A stretch of 64,000 bases of DNA from Bacteroidales bacterium KHT7 (GTDB taxonomy: Bacteria > Bacteroidota > Bacteroidia > Bacteroidales > Bacteroidaceae). The stretch covers positions 1-64,000 of the forward strand of contig FNBQ01000005.1 of assembly GCA_900102385.1 (NCBI GenBank), read 5' to 3'. The notes beneath the pieces are model-generated. The model saw only the letters and a list, made by a program, of their open reading frames with translations, ran no database searches and was not told the DNA's origin. The translations under genes and the position numbers were made by a program. Shown here piece by piece: positions 32,710 through 40,340 of the stretch; within the stretch, counting starts at the first letter, position 1, and each line of letters begins with the position of its first letter.

Positions 32710-33698
32710 AGAATACAAAACCAACATTGGCGGTGTTTACACCGGCCTATAATAGGGCACATACAATCGAACGCACTTATAAAAGCTTGTGTCGCCAGTC
32801 GTCACATGATTTCTACTGGGTGATAGTAGATGATGGGTCTGAGGATGGTACACGTGAATTGTGTGAGTCATGGCTGGCTGAAGAAACTCTGGAAAGTTGT
32901 GAGAGAAATAAAATAATTGGATATGCAAAAGATGCAAATTGGCTTAAGATTCATTATATCTGGAAAGAAAATGGGGGGATGCATACGGCACACAATGTTG
33001 CTTATGAGCATATTGATACTGAATTAGCAGTATGTATTGATTCGGATGACTGGATGCCGGATAATGCTGTTGAATTGATTGTAAATCGTTGGAAACGTGA
33101 TGGCGCAGAAAATTTTGCCGGCATGATTGGCCTCGATATGTTTGAAGATGGATATATTATTGGTCCCCCTGTTCCAAAAGAATGGATGTCATGTAAAACG
33201 TATGAACTCGAAAAACAATGTCATGTATTTTGTGACCAAAAATATGTTTATAGACCAGAGGTGATAAAAAAATATTTACCTTATCCTGTTTACCCAGGAG
33301 AGCGTTTCGGACAAGTAAACTGGGTTTATCAAGTTATTGATAATGATTATGATATGCTTTGCTCTAATGATGTATATTGTGTTGTGGAATACCAAGATAA
33401 TGGTCTTTCAATGAATGTTCTTCATCAATATAGACAATCTCCAAATACGAGATTGTATGAGTGTAATAAGTTGATGGTTACAGTTCCGTATTTTGTTGAG
33501 AATCTAAAGCGTGCAATGCAATATAATGTCTGTGCAATGCTATTAAAAAAAATAGGGTTGGTTTTTCAATCGTCGAAACCATGGTTGACGATATTGTCTT
33601 TCCCCTTTAGTATTATGTATTACTTGTATTTGAGCAAAAATAGTCAAAAAGAAATTGATATCAATGCTTCAAAAATTATACATAGTAAAGACTTGTGA
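32706..33698 (+). CDS. Glycosyltransferase family 2
   Basis: 330 aa. TLAVFTPAYNRAHTIERTYK, VDDGSEDGTREL and CIDSDDWMPDNAV identify a GT2 fold. It differs from the tandem pair at 27736/28698 in having a longer insert before the metal site (residues ~58-100, WLAEETLESCERNKI) and a shorter C-terminal hydrophobic stretch. Likely adds one sugar to the repeat unit. It ends directly before the epimerase gene. Confidence 0.92.
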   Translation: MKNTKPTLAVFTPAYNRAHTIERTYKSLCRQSSHDFYWVIVDDGSEDGTRELCESWLAEETLESCERNKIIGYAKDANWLKIHYIWKENGGMHTAHNVAYEHIDTELAVCIDSDDWMPDNAVELIVNRWKRDGAENFAGMIGLDMFEDGYIIGPPVPKEWMSCKTYELEKQCHVFCDQKYVYRPEVIKKYLPYPVYPGERFGQVNWVYQVIDNDYDMLCSNDVYCVVEYQDNGLSMNVLHQYRQSPNTRLYECNKLMVTVPYFVENLKRAMQYNVCAMLLKKIGLVFQSSKPWLTILSFPFSIMYYLYLSKNSQKEIDINASKIIHSKDL

Positions 33699-34565
33699 AT
33701 GTATATGAAGATTCTAATCATAGGAAAAAATAGCTATATTGGCAATCATATAGACGAATGTCTGTCGAAACATGGCCATCAGGTGACGCAACTTGACGTA
33801 CTGACGGACGAATGGAAGACTTATGACTATTCGCCATACGATGCCATTGTGCATGTGGCAGGCATTGTGCATCAGCCAAACTGTCAGGACTGGGAACTAT
33901 ATAAGCGGGTTAATACCGATATGCCCATTGCAATTGCTACAATGGCAAAAAAGGCAGGTGTGAAGCAATACGTATTCTTTAGTACGATGGGGGTGTATGG
34001 TGTTGGCAAAAGGCTGATGCCAAACATCGTGGACGAAACGACTCCGCTGGCACCTAAAGGAATGTATGGTAAGAGTAAACTGATGGCAGAGGAAGGATTG
34101 TGCGAATTGCAAGATGAGACATTTAAAGTGGCTTTTGTACGTCCTCCTAGTGTGTATGGGAAAGGATGCAGAGGTGGTTATATTACAGGGTTTGCATCTA
34201 TAGTACGAAGGTTTCCAATCATTCCTTATGCTTACGAGAATGTAAAACAGAGTTTTATCTATATTGATAACCTCTCAGAACTGGTGAGGTTAGTGATTGA
34301 AACGAACAGGGTTGGTGTGTTCTGCCCGCAGGACGACAAGGCTGTGAGTGCAAATGAACTTTTGCATACAATAGCTAATGGTATTGGACGTAAGTATCGT
34401 TCTTCGTGGCTGTTAGGACTTTTTGTGCGCATGTTACATTTCATCCCGATTGTTAATAAAGCATATGGTGGTGTAGAGTATGCTAAAACGTTGTCGGATA
34501 TAGAAGAACTGGATTATGTTGTTGTGCCGTTTGAGGAAGGAATGAGGAGGACAGTGGCTCTATAA
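33699..34565 (+). CDS. NAD-dependent epimerase/dehydratase family protein
   Basis: 288 aa extended short-chain dehydrogenase. The nucleotide-binding loop IIGKNSYIGNHI is a variant of GxxGxxG. The catalytic triad is visible as STMGVYG (Ser region) and YGKSK (Tyr-x3-Lys). RPPSVYGKG follows. The family makes or epimerises nucleotide sugars; WbpV/Gne-like enzymes and rhamnose or fucose-type reductases are all possible. Start could also be ATG 33705 (MKILIIGKN), which is closer to the family norm. It heads a conserved-looking 3' module epimerase - GT4 - VanZ - GNAT - phosphoglycosyltransferase. Confidence 0.85.
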   Translation: MYMKILIIGKNSYIGNHIDECLSKHGHQVTQLDVLTDEWKTYDYSPYDAIVHVAGIVHQPNCQDWELYKRVNTDMPIAIATMAKKAGVKQYVFFSTMGVYGVGKRLMPNIVDETTPLAPKGMYGKSKLMAEEGLCELQDETFKVAFVRPPSVYGKGCRGGYITGFASIVRRFPIIPYAYENVKQSFIYIDNLSELVRLVIETNRVGVFCPQDDKAVSANELLHTIANGIGRKYRSSWLLGLFVRMLHFIPIVNKAYGGVEYAKTLSDIEELDYVVVPFEEGMRRTVAL

Positions 34566-34574
34566 AGTGATTTT

Positions 34575-35714
34575 ATGAGAAAGAAGATATGTTTTGTGGT
34601 AGCTATTCCAATTACGGCTGCAGCATTTTTGAAAGATCATATTAAGGCTTTAAGTGTTAATTATGATGTATATCTAGTGGGAAATATACAATCGGAAGAT
34701 GAGGTGAAAAGCCTTGCAATAAAAGGATGGCACAGTGTTGGGATAGAACGAGGTATCTCGCTTAGTAAGGATTTGAGTGCGGTCTTTGCTCTTAAGCGTT
34801 ACTTCGTTGAAATGAAATTTGATGCTGTACATTCTGTGACACCCAAGGCTGGTATTGTAACTGCTTTGGCTGGTAAACTGGCAGGTATAAAGCATAGAAC
34901 GCATATATTTACAGGACAGGTATGGGCTACTAGAATAGGGCTGATGCGCCAGATTTTGAAGTCAATAGACAAGGTAATCGCAAGGTGCGATAATCATATA
35001 ATGGTGGATGGTAAGTCCCAGAGGACATTCCTTGAAAGGGAAGGTGTTCTCAAACATGGAACAGCATTGGTGTTCTGCGAAGGCTCTATTGCCGGAGTAA
35101 ACTCAGAAAGATTCGTTCCTGATGCCTTGGTTAGGAAAGATGAGCGTGAGAAGATTGGTATCAAAGATGATATGCTGACATACATATTTTTGGGTCGTCT
35201 TAATCACGATAAGGGGATTGGTGAACTATATGAGGCTTATAACCGACTGGCTGCAGAGGAGAAGGATGTGTTCCTATTGCTTGTTGGTATGGATGAGGAT
35301 GGGTATTTGCATAAGTTGTCTGAATACCAGAATATACAGGAGGGTAAGAATTTCCACTTCTATGGATTGACAAAACAGCCAGAGCGTGTACTGAACGCTG
35401 GTGATGTGTTTGTGTTGCCTACATATAGAGAGGGATTTGGCTCAAGTGTGCTTGAGGCAGCCTGCATTGGTTTGCCATGTATCTGTTCTGATGCGTATGG
35501 TGTATTGGATGCATACATAGATGGCGAGACAGGACTTCAGTGCAAGGTGGGTGATGTGGAAACGCTATACCAGTGTATGAAGAAAATGCATGATAATCCG
35601 GAAATGCGCGTCAAGATGGGTAAGCGTTCGAGAGAAAGAGCATTACTGGATTTTAATGTGAAACCAATTAGTGAGGCATGGGTAGGGTTCTATAGAAACT
35701 TGTTCCAATCTTGA
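34575..35714 (+). CDS. Glycosyltransferase family 4
   Basis: 379 aa GT-B fold. TPKAGIVTALAGKLAGIKHR-like N-domain sequence, FLGRLNHDKGIGELYEAYNR at the start of the C-domain and the EX7E motif in YREGFGSSVLEAAC are typical of GT4. In Bacteroidetes loci this type, next to the small phosphoglycosyltransferase, often adds the second sugar of the repeat unit, but the linkage is inference. N-terminus is intact; the start fits a gap of 9 bp after the epimerase. Confidence 0.92.
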   Translation: MRKKICFVVAIPITAAAFLKDHIKALSVNYDVYLVGNIQSEDEVKSLAIKGWHSVGIERGISLSKDLSAVFALKRYFVEMKFDAVHSVTPKAGIVTALAGKLAGIKHRTHIFTGQVWATRIGLMRQILKSIDKVIARCDNHIMVDGKSQRTFLEREGVLKHGTALVFCEGSIAGVNSERFVPDALVRKDEREKIGIKDDMLTYIFLGRLNHDKGIGELYEAYNRLAAEEKDVFLLLVGMDEDGYLHKLSEYQNIQEGKNFHFYGLTKQPERVLNAGDVFVLPTYREGFGSSVLEAACIGLPCICSDAYGVLDAYIDGETGLQCKVGDVETLYQCMKKMHDNPEMRVKMGKRSRERALLDFNVKPISEAWVGFYRNLFQS

Positions 35715-35732
35715 CCTTAACGAGAATGGCTT

Positions 35733-36272
35733 GTGATAGAGTTTAAAGTTTATGCTTTTGGTGCAGTATCCATTATACCATCCATAGTGTATTGGATACT
35801 GCTGACTGTTTTGGTTGTTGGTTATGCCTTGATTATGTTTTCACAGCAAACGCAGAAAACTCAGAAAATAGCGAGGCTGATATTTGTGGAATGGGTGGCG
35901 CTGATATTCTGTTCTGCTGTTATATTCAGGGAGGCAAGGGCTGAGAGAGCAATAAGCTTGGTGCCACTATCAAGCTATTTCTGCATTGCGGAAAATAGCT
36001 ACTTGAAGGAGGTGGTGATGATAAACTTGTTGAACATTTGTATGTTCTTACCTGTTGGCTTCTTTCTGAAGTGTGGATACAGGAGTGTTACATATAAAAA
36101 GGTCTTTCTCATAGGATTTATAGTCTCCTTTTTTGTTGAGCTTTTGCAGTTTACCTTCAGTAAAGGGCTGTGTGAAGTGGATGATGTGATTCACAACTCC
36201 TTAGGTTGTATGGTGGGGTACTGGATAGCAAATTTGATGTTGTACCTTAACCTTAACGAGAGACAACAATAA
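35733..36272 (+). CDS. VanZ-like membrane protein
   Basis: 179 aa starting from GTG, since no in-frame ATG exists at the N-terminus. Four membrane helices (IPSIVYWILLTVLVVGYALI; IFVEWVALIFCSAVIF; VMINLLNICMFLPVGFFLKC; VFLIGFIVSFFVELLQFTF) and the VanZ signature SKGLCEVDDVIHNSLGCMVG (RxxDxxDxxxNxxG-like). VanZ confers teicoplanin resistance in enterococci; the role in capsule loci is unknown, but they are frequently found there. Function here not inferred beyond membrane location. Confidence 0.88.
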   Translation: MIEFKVYAFGAVSIIPSIVYWILLTVLVVGYALIMFSQQTQKTQKIARLIFVEWVALIFCSAVIFREARAERAISLVPLSSYFCIAENSYLKEVVMINLLNICMFLPVGFFLKCGYRSVTYKKVFLIGFIVSFFVELLQFTFSKGLCEVDDVIHNSLGCMVGYWIANLMLYLNLNERQQ

Positions 36273-36299
36273 TATTAAGAAAAACTGTTTAAAGATGAG

Positions 36300-36905
36300 A
36301 TGAACTTATATAGTATTGCGCATATACTGCGGGATAGGTTCGGATGGCTGTGGAATATCATAGATACACTTAACTCTTATCTGTTTTCTATGAGGTATGG
36401 AAAGAGGCTTAATAACCTTAACGCTAACATTAAATGTAACGAAATGGTGTTAGAAGAGTATGAATTGGTTCTGCTGAGGGATGTACCAGTAAAAGAGATG
36501 GTGTCTTTCTTTGAGCATCAGCCAGAAGAAGCCTACACCTATTTTCGCCCGCACAAGTTTGATGCTAAAAGCATAAAGAGTTTACAGGGGAACAAGGCTT
36601 TTCTTGCTTATGTTCTTCGAGATAAGACGAATGGCAGGATTGCAGGATATTGTTTTAACAGATCTTTCTTTCATGGTAAGGGTTTTCGTGGCAGGATGGT
36701 AGATATTGATTACCGTGGAAAAGGACTTGGCACGGCGATGAATAAGATACTGAATGAAGTAGGCTTTGGCATTGGCTTACGCCTGTTCGAAACTGTATCG
36801 AAGGATAATGTAGCATCCTATCGTTCCGCTATGTCTGCCAGCAATGTGAAGGTGGTGAAAGAACTGGAGCATAATGAGTTGTATTTAGAAATACTACCAG
36901 ATTAG
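36300..36905 (+). CDS. GNAT-family acetyltransferase
   Basis: 201 aa. MVDIDYRGKGLGTAMNK contains the acetyl-CoA pyrophosphate-binding motif (R-x-x-G-x-G). The ~80-residue N-terminal extension differs from minimal GNATs. Next to the aminotransferase-like pathway and the phosphoglycosyltransferase it may N-acetylate an amino-sugar nucleotide, as PglD and WlbB-type enzymes do, though those have a beta-helix fold; a GNAT in this role is known for some sugars (e.g. RffC/WecD-type). Assignment to the sugar pathway is inference. Only 5 bp separate it from the next gene. Confidence 0.85.
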   Translation: MNLYSIAHILRDRFGWLWNIIDTLNSYLFSMRYGKRLNNLNANIKCNEMVLEEYELVLLRDVPVKEMVSFFEHQPEEAYTYFRPHKFDAKSIKSLQGNKAFLAYVLRDKTNGRIAGYCFNRSFFHGKGFRGRMVDIDYRGKGLGTAMNKILNEVGFGIGLRLFETVSKDNVASYRSAMSASNVKVVKELEHNELYLEILPD

Positions 36906-36910
36906 AGCAA

Positions 36911-37564
36911 ATGACAGTAAAATGGATATTTGACCGTGTAGTTTCTTTTATAGGACTACTTTTTCTATGGCCAGTGTTGTTGATTGTTGCGATATTGGTG
37001 AAGGTGAAGATGCCTGGTGGACCTGTATTCTTTGTACAGAAGAGAGTTGGGAAAGATGGGAATTTGTTTGATTGCCATAAGTTCCGCACTATGACAGTTA
37101 AACATAGTGGTTCGACTGTTTCTGTTGCAGGTGACAGTCGTATCACACCATTGGGCGCAAAGCTTCGTCACTATAAACTTGATGAACTGCCTGGTCTGTG
37201 GGATGTGCTGATTGGCAACATGAGTTTTGTGGGGCCTCGTCCTGATGTGCCAGGGTATGCTGACAAACTGCAAGGAGATGATAGGGATGTGTTAAAACTG
37301 CGCCCTGGTATTACAGGACCTGCAACATTAAAATATCGATTAGAAGATGAAATGATTGCAGACTATGTGGCTCAGAAACAGGCTGCGGGTGATATAAGGC
37401 CGATGCAGGAGATTGCAGAAGAGTATAACGATACTGTAATCTATCCAGACAAAGTTCGCTTAAATTGTTACTATTATCGTCATTATTCGTTCATCAAGGA
37501 CATACAGATAATTCTTTGCACTGTGTTAGGGAAGAAAATGCAATATGCTGGTGAGGTGATATGA
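36911..37564 (+). CDS. Small monotopic phosphoglycosyltransferase (initiating sugar transferase)
   Basis: 217 aa, matching the short PglC-like class rather than the long WbaP/WcaJ class with extra N-terminal helices. One re-entrant hydrophobic segment at residues ~10-30 (VVSFIGLLFLWPVLLIVAIL), FFVQKRVGKDG, CHKFRTM, the catalytic Asp-Glu in LDELPGLW, and GPRPDVPGY. The enzyme moves a sugar-1-phosphate to undecaprenyl phosphate, the first step of repeat-unit assembly. PglC family members often use bacillosamine-type sugars, which would fit the DegT aminotransferase and GNAT in the locus, though this is inference. Confidence 0.93.
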   Translation: MTVKWIFDRVVSFIGLLFLWPVLLIVAILVKVKMPGGPVFFVQKRVGKDGNLFDCHKFRTMTVKHSGSTVSVAGDSRITPLGAKLRHYKLDELPGLWDVLIGNMSFVGPRPDVPGYADKLQGDDRDVLKLRPGITGPATLKYRLEDEMIADYVAQKQAAGDIRPMQEIAEEYNDTVIYPDKVRLNCYYYRHYSFIKDIQIILCTVLGKKMQYAGEVI

Positions 37565-37631
37565 TGTCCTTAAAGATGATTTCCTGTAAATTTGTATTAG
37601 CTAATGCGAAACAATAATTACATTTTTTATG

Positions 37632-37647
37632 CCTCACTGAGGTTTTT
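37632..37647 (+). terminator. Possible short terminator at the end of the capsule locus
   Basis: CCTC-ACT-GAGG followed by TTTTT, a stem of only 4 bp. A weak candidate that could reduce read-through into the accessory tail. Confidence 0.25.
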
Positions 37648-37697
37648 CCCAGTTTTTTTGTAATATTGCAACGCAAAGTTTTTCTAAACAAAAGAAC

Positions 37698-37922
37698 ATG
37701 GCACGTGAAGAAAGAAATATGATAGGATATACGGTTGGGCTTGTCAGTGAGTTCGCCCTCCGTTTTGACATCCGTCCTCGGCAGGCCTATGCCTACCTGA
37801 AACGTTACAAGGGCATTGAGCACTTACAGCACCATTATGGGATTTTACACACCCAGTCGTTTCCTGACACGGTTGATGTGCTGGCTCAAGTGTGTCAAAA
37901 CAATGGAGGAGGGCTGAGATGA
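37698..37922 (+). CDS. DUF3791 family protein
   Basis: 74 aa, helical. YTVGLVSEFALRFDIRPRQA and LKRYKGIEHLQHHYGILHTQSFPD are the two conserved blocks of DUF3791, a small Bacteroidetes/Firmicutes family. These proteins usually sit right before a DUF3990 gene, as here (ATGA overlap). Toxin-antitoxin-like behaviour has been suggested for such pairs, but I know of no firm evidence. A possible promoter element TAATATTG lies at 37661-37668. Confidence 0.8.
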   Translation: MAREERNMIGYTVGLVSEFALRFDIRPRQAYAYLKRYKGIEHLQHHYGILHTQSFPDTVDVLAQVCQNNGGGLR

Positions 37923-38077
37923 TACGATTTTATCACGGCTCGAATATAAAAATTGAGGTTCCAGACCTCATTCACTCCAAGACGTTTAAGGACTTTGGCA
38001 AGGGCTTTTATCTTTCGCCAGACAAACAGCAGGCTTGGGATATGGCTTTCCAGAAATTTAACCAAACCAAGGATTGA
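37919..38077 (+). pseudogene. DUF3990 gene, truncated
   Basis: The frame from ATG 37919 encodes only 52 aa. It opens with IRFYHGSNIKIEVPDL and SKTFKDFGKGFYLSPDKQQA, the typical N-terminal third of DUF3990, a family distantly related to ADP-ribosyltransferases whose normal length is about 150-170 aa. It then stops at TGA 38075-38077. No continuation in other frames is visible before the next gene at 38101, so most of the domain has been deleted. Activity is unlikely. The 4-bp overlap with DUF3791 is kept. Confidence 0.78.
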
Positions 38078-38100
38078 AAGGTAGAGGTAACGAAGAGACT

Positions 38101-38337
38101 ATGACTACGAAGTTGACACCAGAGCAGAAACAACTGCTGAAAGATGAACTGAGCGTGGAAATTGCAGGGCTTCTGATGGATGACTATAAGTATTCTCCCG
38201 AGGAAGCTATTGATGTTCTCTACACCTCAGAGACTTTCGATCGTCTGCAAGACGATGCCACAGGACTCTACTACCAGAGTCCTGGATATGTATATTCATT
38301 TCTTCAAAACGAACTGAAAACTGCAAGAGTAGTATAA
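38101..38337 (+). CDS. Small protein downstream of the DUF3791-DUF3990 pair
   Basis: 78 aa from ATG 38101 (a TTG at 38074 would add nine residues). Helical and acidic: LTPEQKQLLKDELSVEIAGL, YSPEEAIDVLYTSETFDRLQ, GLYYQSPGYVYSFLQNELKT. As I recall, similar proteins follow DUF3990 in other Prevotella genomes, completing a three-gene set, but I cannot check. A terminator follows at 38363-38398. Whether it still works with DUF3990 truncated is unknown. Confidence 0.68.
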   Translation: MTTKLTPEQKQLLKDELSVEIAGLLMDDYKYSPEEAIDVLYTSETFDRLQDDATGLYYQSPGYVYSFLQNELKTARVV

Positions 38338-38362
38338 CCGAAAAGGGTAACTCTACTAAAGC

Positions 38363-38398
38363 AAGCGGACATCAATAAACGATGCCCGCTTTTTTTTT
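38363..38398 (+). terminator. Intrinsic terminator of the DUF3791 module
   Basis: AAGCGGACATC pairs with GATGCCCGCTT (one mismatch) over a short loop, followed by eight T. Confidence 0.8.
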
Positions 38399-38539
38399 AT
38401 TGGCAAAAATATACGTCGAAAAAATATGTGTTATACATCTGTAACTGTCTGATTATTAGATTGGACAATGATTTGGATTTAGATAAGAGTGTAAGGTTTT
38501 CGGAAACGAAGCCAAGCAATATCTGATAAGTTCATATGT

Positions 38540-38584
38540 GAGCGGTGTTTCTTGAGGATTAGATATCTGATGGAAACGCCGCTC
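38540..38584. repeat. Inverted repeat, 12-bp stem
   Basis: GAGCGGTGTTTC (38540-38551) and GAAACGCCGCTC (38573-38584) pair with one G-U. The 21-base loop and the absence of a T run make it unlike an ordinary terminator. Confidence 0.7.
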
Positions 38585-38738
38585 TTTCATGCTGAGATGT
38601 GCTTGCAAGTACTTGAAAATCAGCGCGGGCAACATTTTGGATTTAGATATATATGAAGGCATCTTTGCTGGTCTTGTATGAACGGCATGGAGCCTATGAG
38701 ATAATCAATTTTTTTACTATCAAAAACTGTTTGTAAAT

Positions 38739-39317
38739 ATGACAAATGAGAAGCATGAACAGATGCGGCAAAATGATGTGCCACTGGAGAAAATTTTGGA
38801 TGCCATGGAACTGTCAGGTAAGTGGGTGGTCAAGAGACTGAAGGGAAATCCGACGAGCGGTCCATTCTCGGAATTAGTCCTGACGGAAAAGGCTGCGGTG
38901 TTCTTCCCGAAGGTTGCTTATATGAAGTGGGCATCGGGAGCGTGGAAATGGAAGCAGGGACTTGACTTGCCAACTCAGTTTATACGAATCATAAGAAGTG
39001 AGATGAGTCACCGCCTGCGCGACTGGAGAGAACGGAACGAGTCAGAAGTAACGCCTATGAATAACGAACTTGTGGATCGGGAACTAGAACAAGCTTTGGC
39101 CGATGAACTGGAGATGGAAGAAGAGATGAAGGATTTAGGGTATGCCAATATTTTGGAATATGTGTCAGCGTATCCGAATCTGGTAGTTTATGTGAACTTG
39201 GTTCGCGAAACGAACAGCTACCGCACCATCTCGAAGAAACTGCGCATTAAGATGGCAGAAGTGAAGAAACTGGAAGCCGAAGTGATAAAGATTGTCAGAA
39301 CTAACAGGGCTAAGTGA
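38739..39317 (+). CDS. Unknown protein with sigma-factor-like features
   Basis: 192 aa, strongly charged. The middle part WKQGLDLPTQFIRIIRSEMSHRLRDW resembles the -10 recognition region of sigma-70-type factors. The C-terminal YRTISKKLRIKMAEVKKLEA is HTH-like and resembles sigma region 4. Such distantly sigma-like proteins occur in Bacteroidetes mobile elements. It opens the accessory cassette of six genes up to 41704. The resemblance is by eye only and could be accidental; I would treat it as a hypothetical protein. Confidence 0.55.
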   Translation: MTNEKHEQMRQNDVPLEKILDAMELSGKWVVKRLKGNPTSGPFSELVLTEKAAVFFPKVAYMKWASGAWKWKQGLDLPTQFIRIIRSEMSHRLRDWRERNESEVTPMNNELVDRELEQALADELEMEEEMKDLGYANILEYVSAYPNLVVYVNLVRETNSYRTISKKLRIKMAEVKKLEAEVIKIVRTNRAK

Positions 39318-39337
39318 TAATTTTTAATTCAAATAAT

Positions 39338-39502
39338 ATGGAAGTGAACTTATTGGATAAAATCTGTGTTCTTGATGCAAAAACAGTAACAAAGAAAGAG
39401 TTTGAGCAGACTTTGGGTATGTCCCGGGAAGAGTACCTGAAAGAAATGAGGCGATTTGTTGAGGAACAGCAGCGTGTCAAGGCTGCTGCAGAATCGAAAT
39501 AG
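39338..39502 (+). CDS. Small helical protein of unknown function
   Basis: 54 aa from ATG 39338 (GTG 39314 would add eight residues). KKEFEQTLGMSREEYLKEM and a Lys/Arg/Glu-rich tail (EEQQRVKAAAESK) predict a helical or coiled-coil peptide. It lies 20 bp after the sigma-like gene and just before a terminator at 39533-39567. No family recognised. Confidence 0.55.
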   Translation: MEVNLLDKICVLDAKTVTKKEFEQTLGMSREEYLKEMRRFVEEQQRVKAAAESK

Positions 39503-39532
39503 CCCAGATGGACATCGTCCCTTCGATTAGCG

Positions 39533-39567
39533 AGCCCTCGTGCTAAAACAGCGCGGGGGCTTTTTTT
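39533..39567 (+). terminator. Intrinsic terminator
   Basis: A 12-bp stem AGCCCTCGTGCT / AGCGCGGGGGCT with two G-U pairs, a 5-base loop, then seven T. It divides the cassette into two transcripts. Confidence 0.85.
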
Positions 39568-39590
39568 GATACTAAAAAAATGTAAACAAC

Positions 39591-39992
39591 ATGAAGTATT
39601 TTAAGATGGAAGAATTCGAATGCCGATGTTGCGGTAAGGTTCGCTTTACTGAGAACATCGAGGCTCTGGTGGAGAATGTGTTGGACCCGGCACGGGAAAA
39701 ACTGGGAATGGCAATTTCCGTAAACTCAGGTTTCCGCTGTCCAAGACACAATGCCGCTGTGGGCGGAGAGCCTCAGAGTCAGCACATGGTTGGCGAAGCG
39801 GCAGATATCTCTCCTTTAAAATCCGGGAGCAAACTGGAACAGTTGGTTACTGTAATAGTTGAACAGGGTAAGTACGACCAAGTGATTCTTTATCCGACAT
39901 TCGTACATGTTTCGTGGAAGAAAAACGGGACTAACCGACGGCAGATACTGAAGAAGTCAGGAAACGGCTATCAAAGACTGTCAAAGGGTTGA
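39591..39992 (+). CDS. M15-family peptidase (D-Ala-D-Ala carboxypeptidase-like), phage-type
   Basis: 133 aa. SGFRCPRHNAAVGGEPQSQHMVGEAADIS contains the peptidase M15_3 core: the zinc ligands His (in SQH) and Asp (in AAD) and later VHVSW with the third His. There is no signal peptide, as for phage endolysins released by a holin or spanin. The CRCCGK cluster at the N-terminus is also seen in related phage enzymes. It cleaves peptidoglycan peptide cross-links. It heads a group with two small membrane proteins, which supports a lysis role, by inference. Confidence 0.88.
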   Translation: MKYFKMEEFECRCCGKVRFTENIEALVENVLDPAREKLGMAISVNSGFRCPRHNAAVGGEPQSQHMVGEAADISPLKSGSKLEQLVTVIVEQGKYDQVILYPTFVHVSWKKNGTNRRQILKKSGNGYQRLSKG

Positions 39993-40013
39993 TAATTAAA
40001 AGTATATGGCAAA

Positions 40014-40340
40014 ATGGGAACAATAGACATTACAAGCGTGGTACTCGGCTTGATTACTTTGCTGAGCGGATGCGGCTGGATGGTAGACCGTAAGAAACAC
40101 AGACAAGAAGTGGAAGGACTGAAAGCCGACAACCGACAGAAAGACATGGAACTGAGTAAGGAATACGTGACGGAGTTCCGCACCTTCATTGCTGAGCCCT
40201 TGCAGCGAGAGGTGGGCGAACTGCGCCAGGAAGTAAAGGAGTTGCGCAATGCGATACAAAGAATTGACCGCTGTCCTCATAGGGATGTGTGCCCTGTGTA
40301 TGATGGGATGCCGCAGCAGCCGACAGATGACGGTTGCTAA
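40014..40340 (+). CDS. Small membrane protein with coiled coil, inner-spanin- or holin-like
   Basis: 108 aa. One N-terminal helix (ITSVVLGLITLLSGCGW, ~6-22) then a long charged helix (KKHRQEVEGLKADNRQKDME to QEVKELRNAIQRI) with heptad-like spacing, and a C-terminus with two Cys (CPHRDVCPV). An N-terminal anchor plus periplasmic coiled coil is the plan of an inner-membrane spanin (Rz-like). The last 92 bp overlap the next gene in a different frame, as lambda Rz and Rz1 overlap. It could also be a simple phage membrane protein. Confidence 0.6.
   Translation: MGTIDITSVVLGLITLLSGCGWMVDRKKHRQEVEGLKADNRQKDMELSKEYVTEFRTFIAEPLQREVGELRQEVKELRNAIQRIDRCPHRDVCPVYDGMPQQPTDDGC

Larger units (their letters stand above)
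38338..38738. other. Intergenic region with a terminator and a long inverted repeat
   Basis: 401 bp. A terminator lies at 38363-38398. A 12-bp inverted repeat is at 38540-38551 and 38573-38584. Minus-strand frame 38456-38662 (68 codons) has no recognisable features and overlaps the repeat; I do not call it. No gene is supported. Confidence 0.55.

Noticed and set aside
37698-38337. Calling this a toxin-antitoxin system
   Set aside because: The DUF3990 gene is truncated and I know of no firm proof for such a role, so it is kept as a finding only.
38456-38662. 68-codon minus-strand frame before the cassette
   Set aside because: No start signal or family, and it covers a strong inverted repeat.
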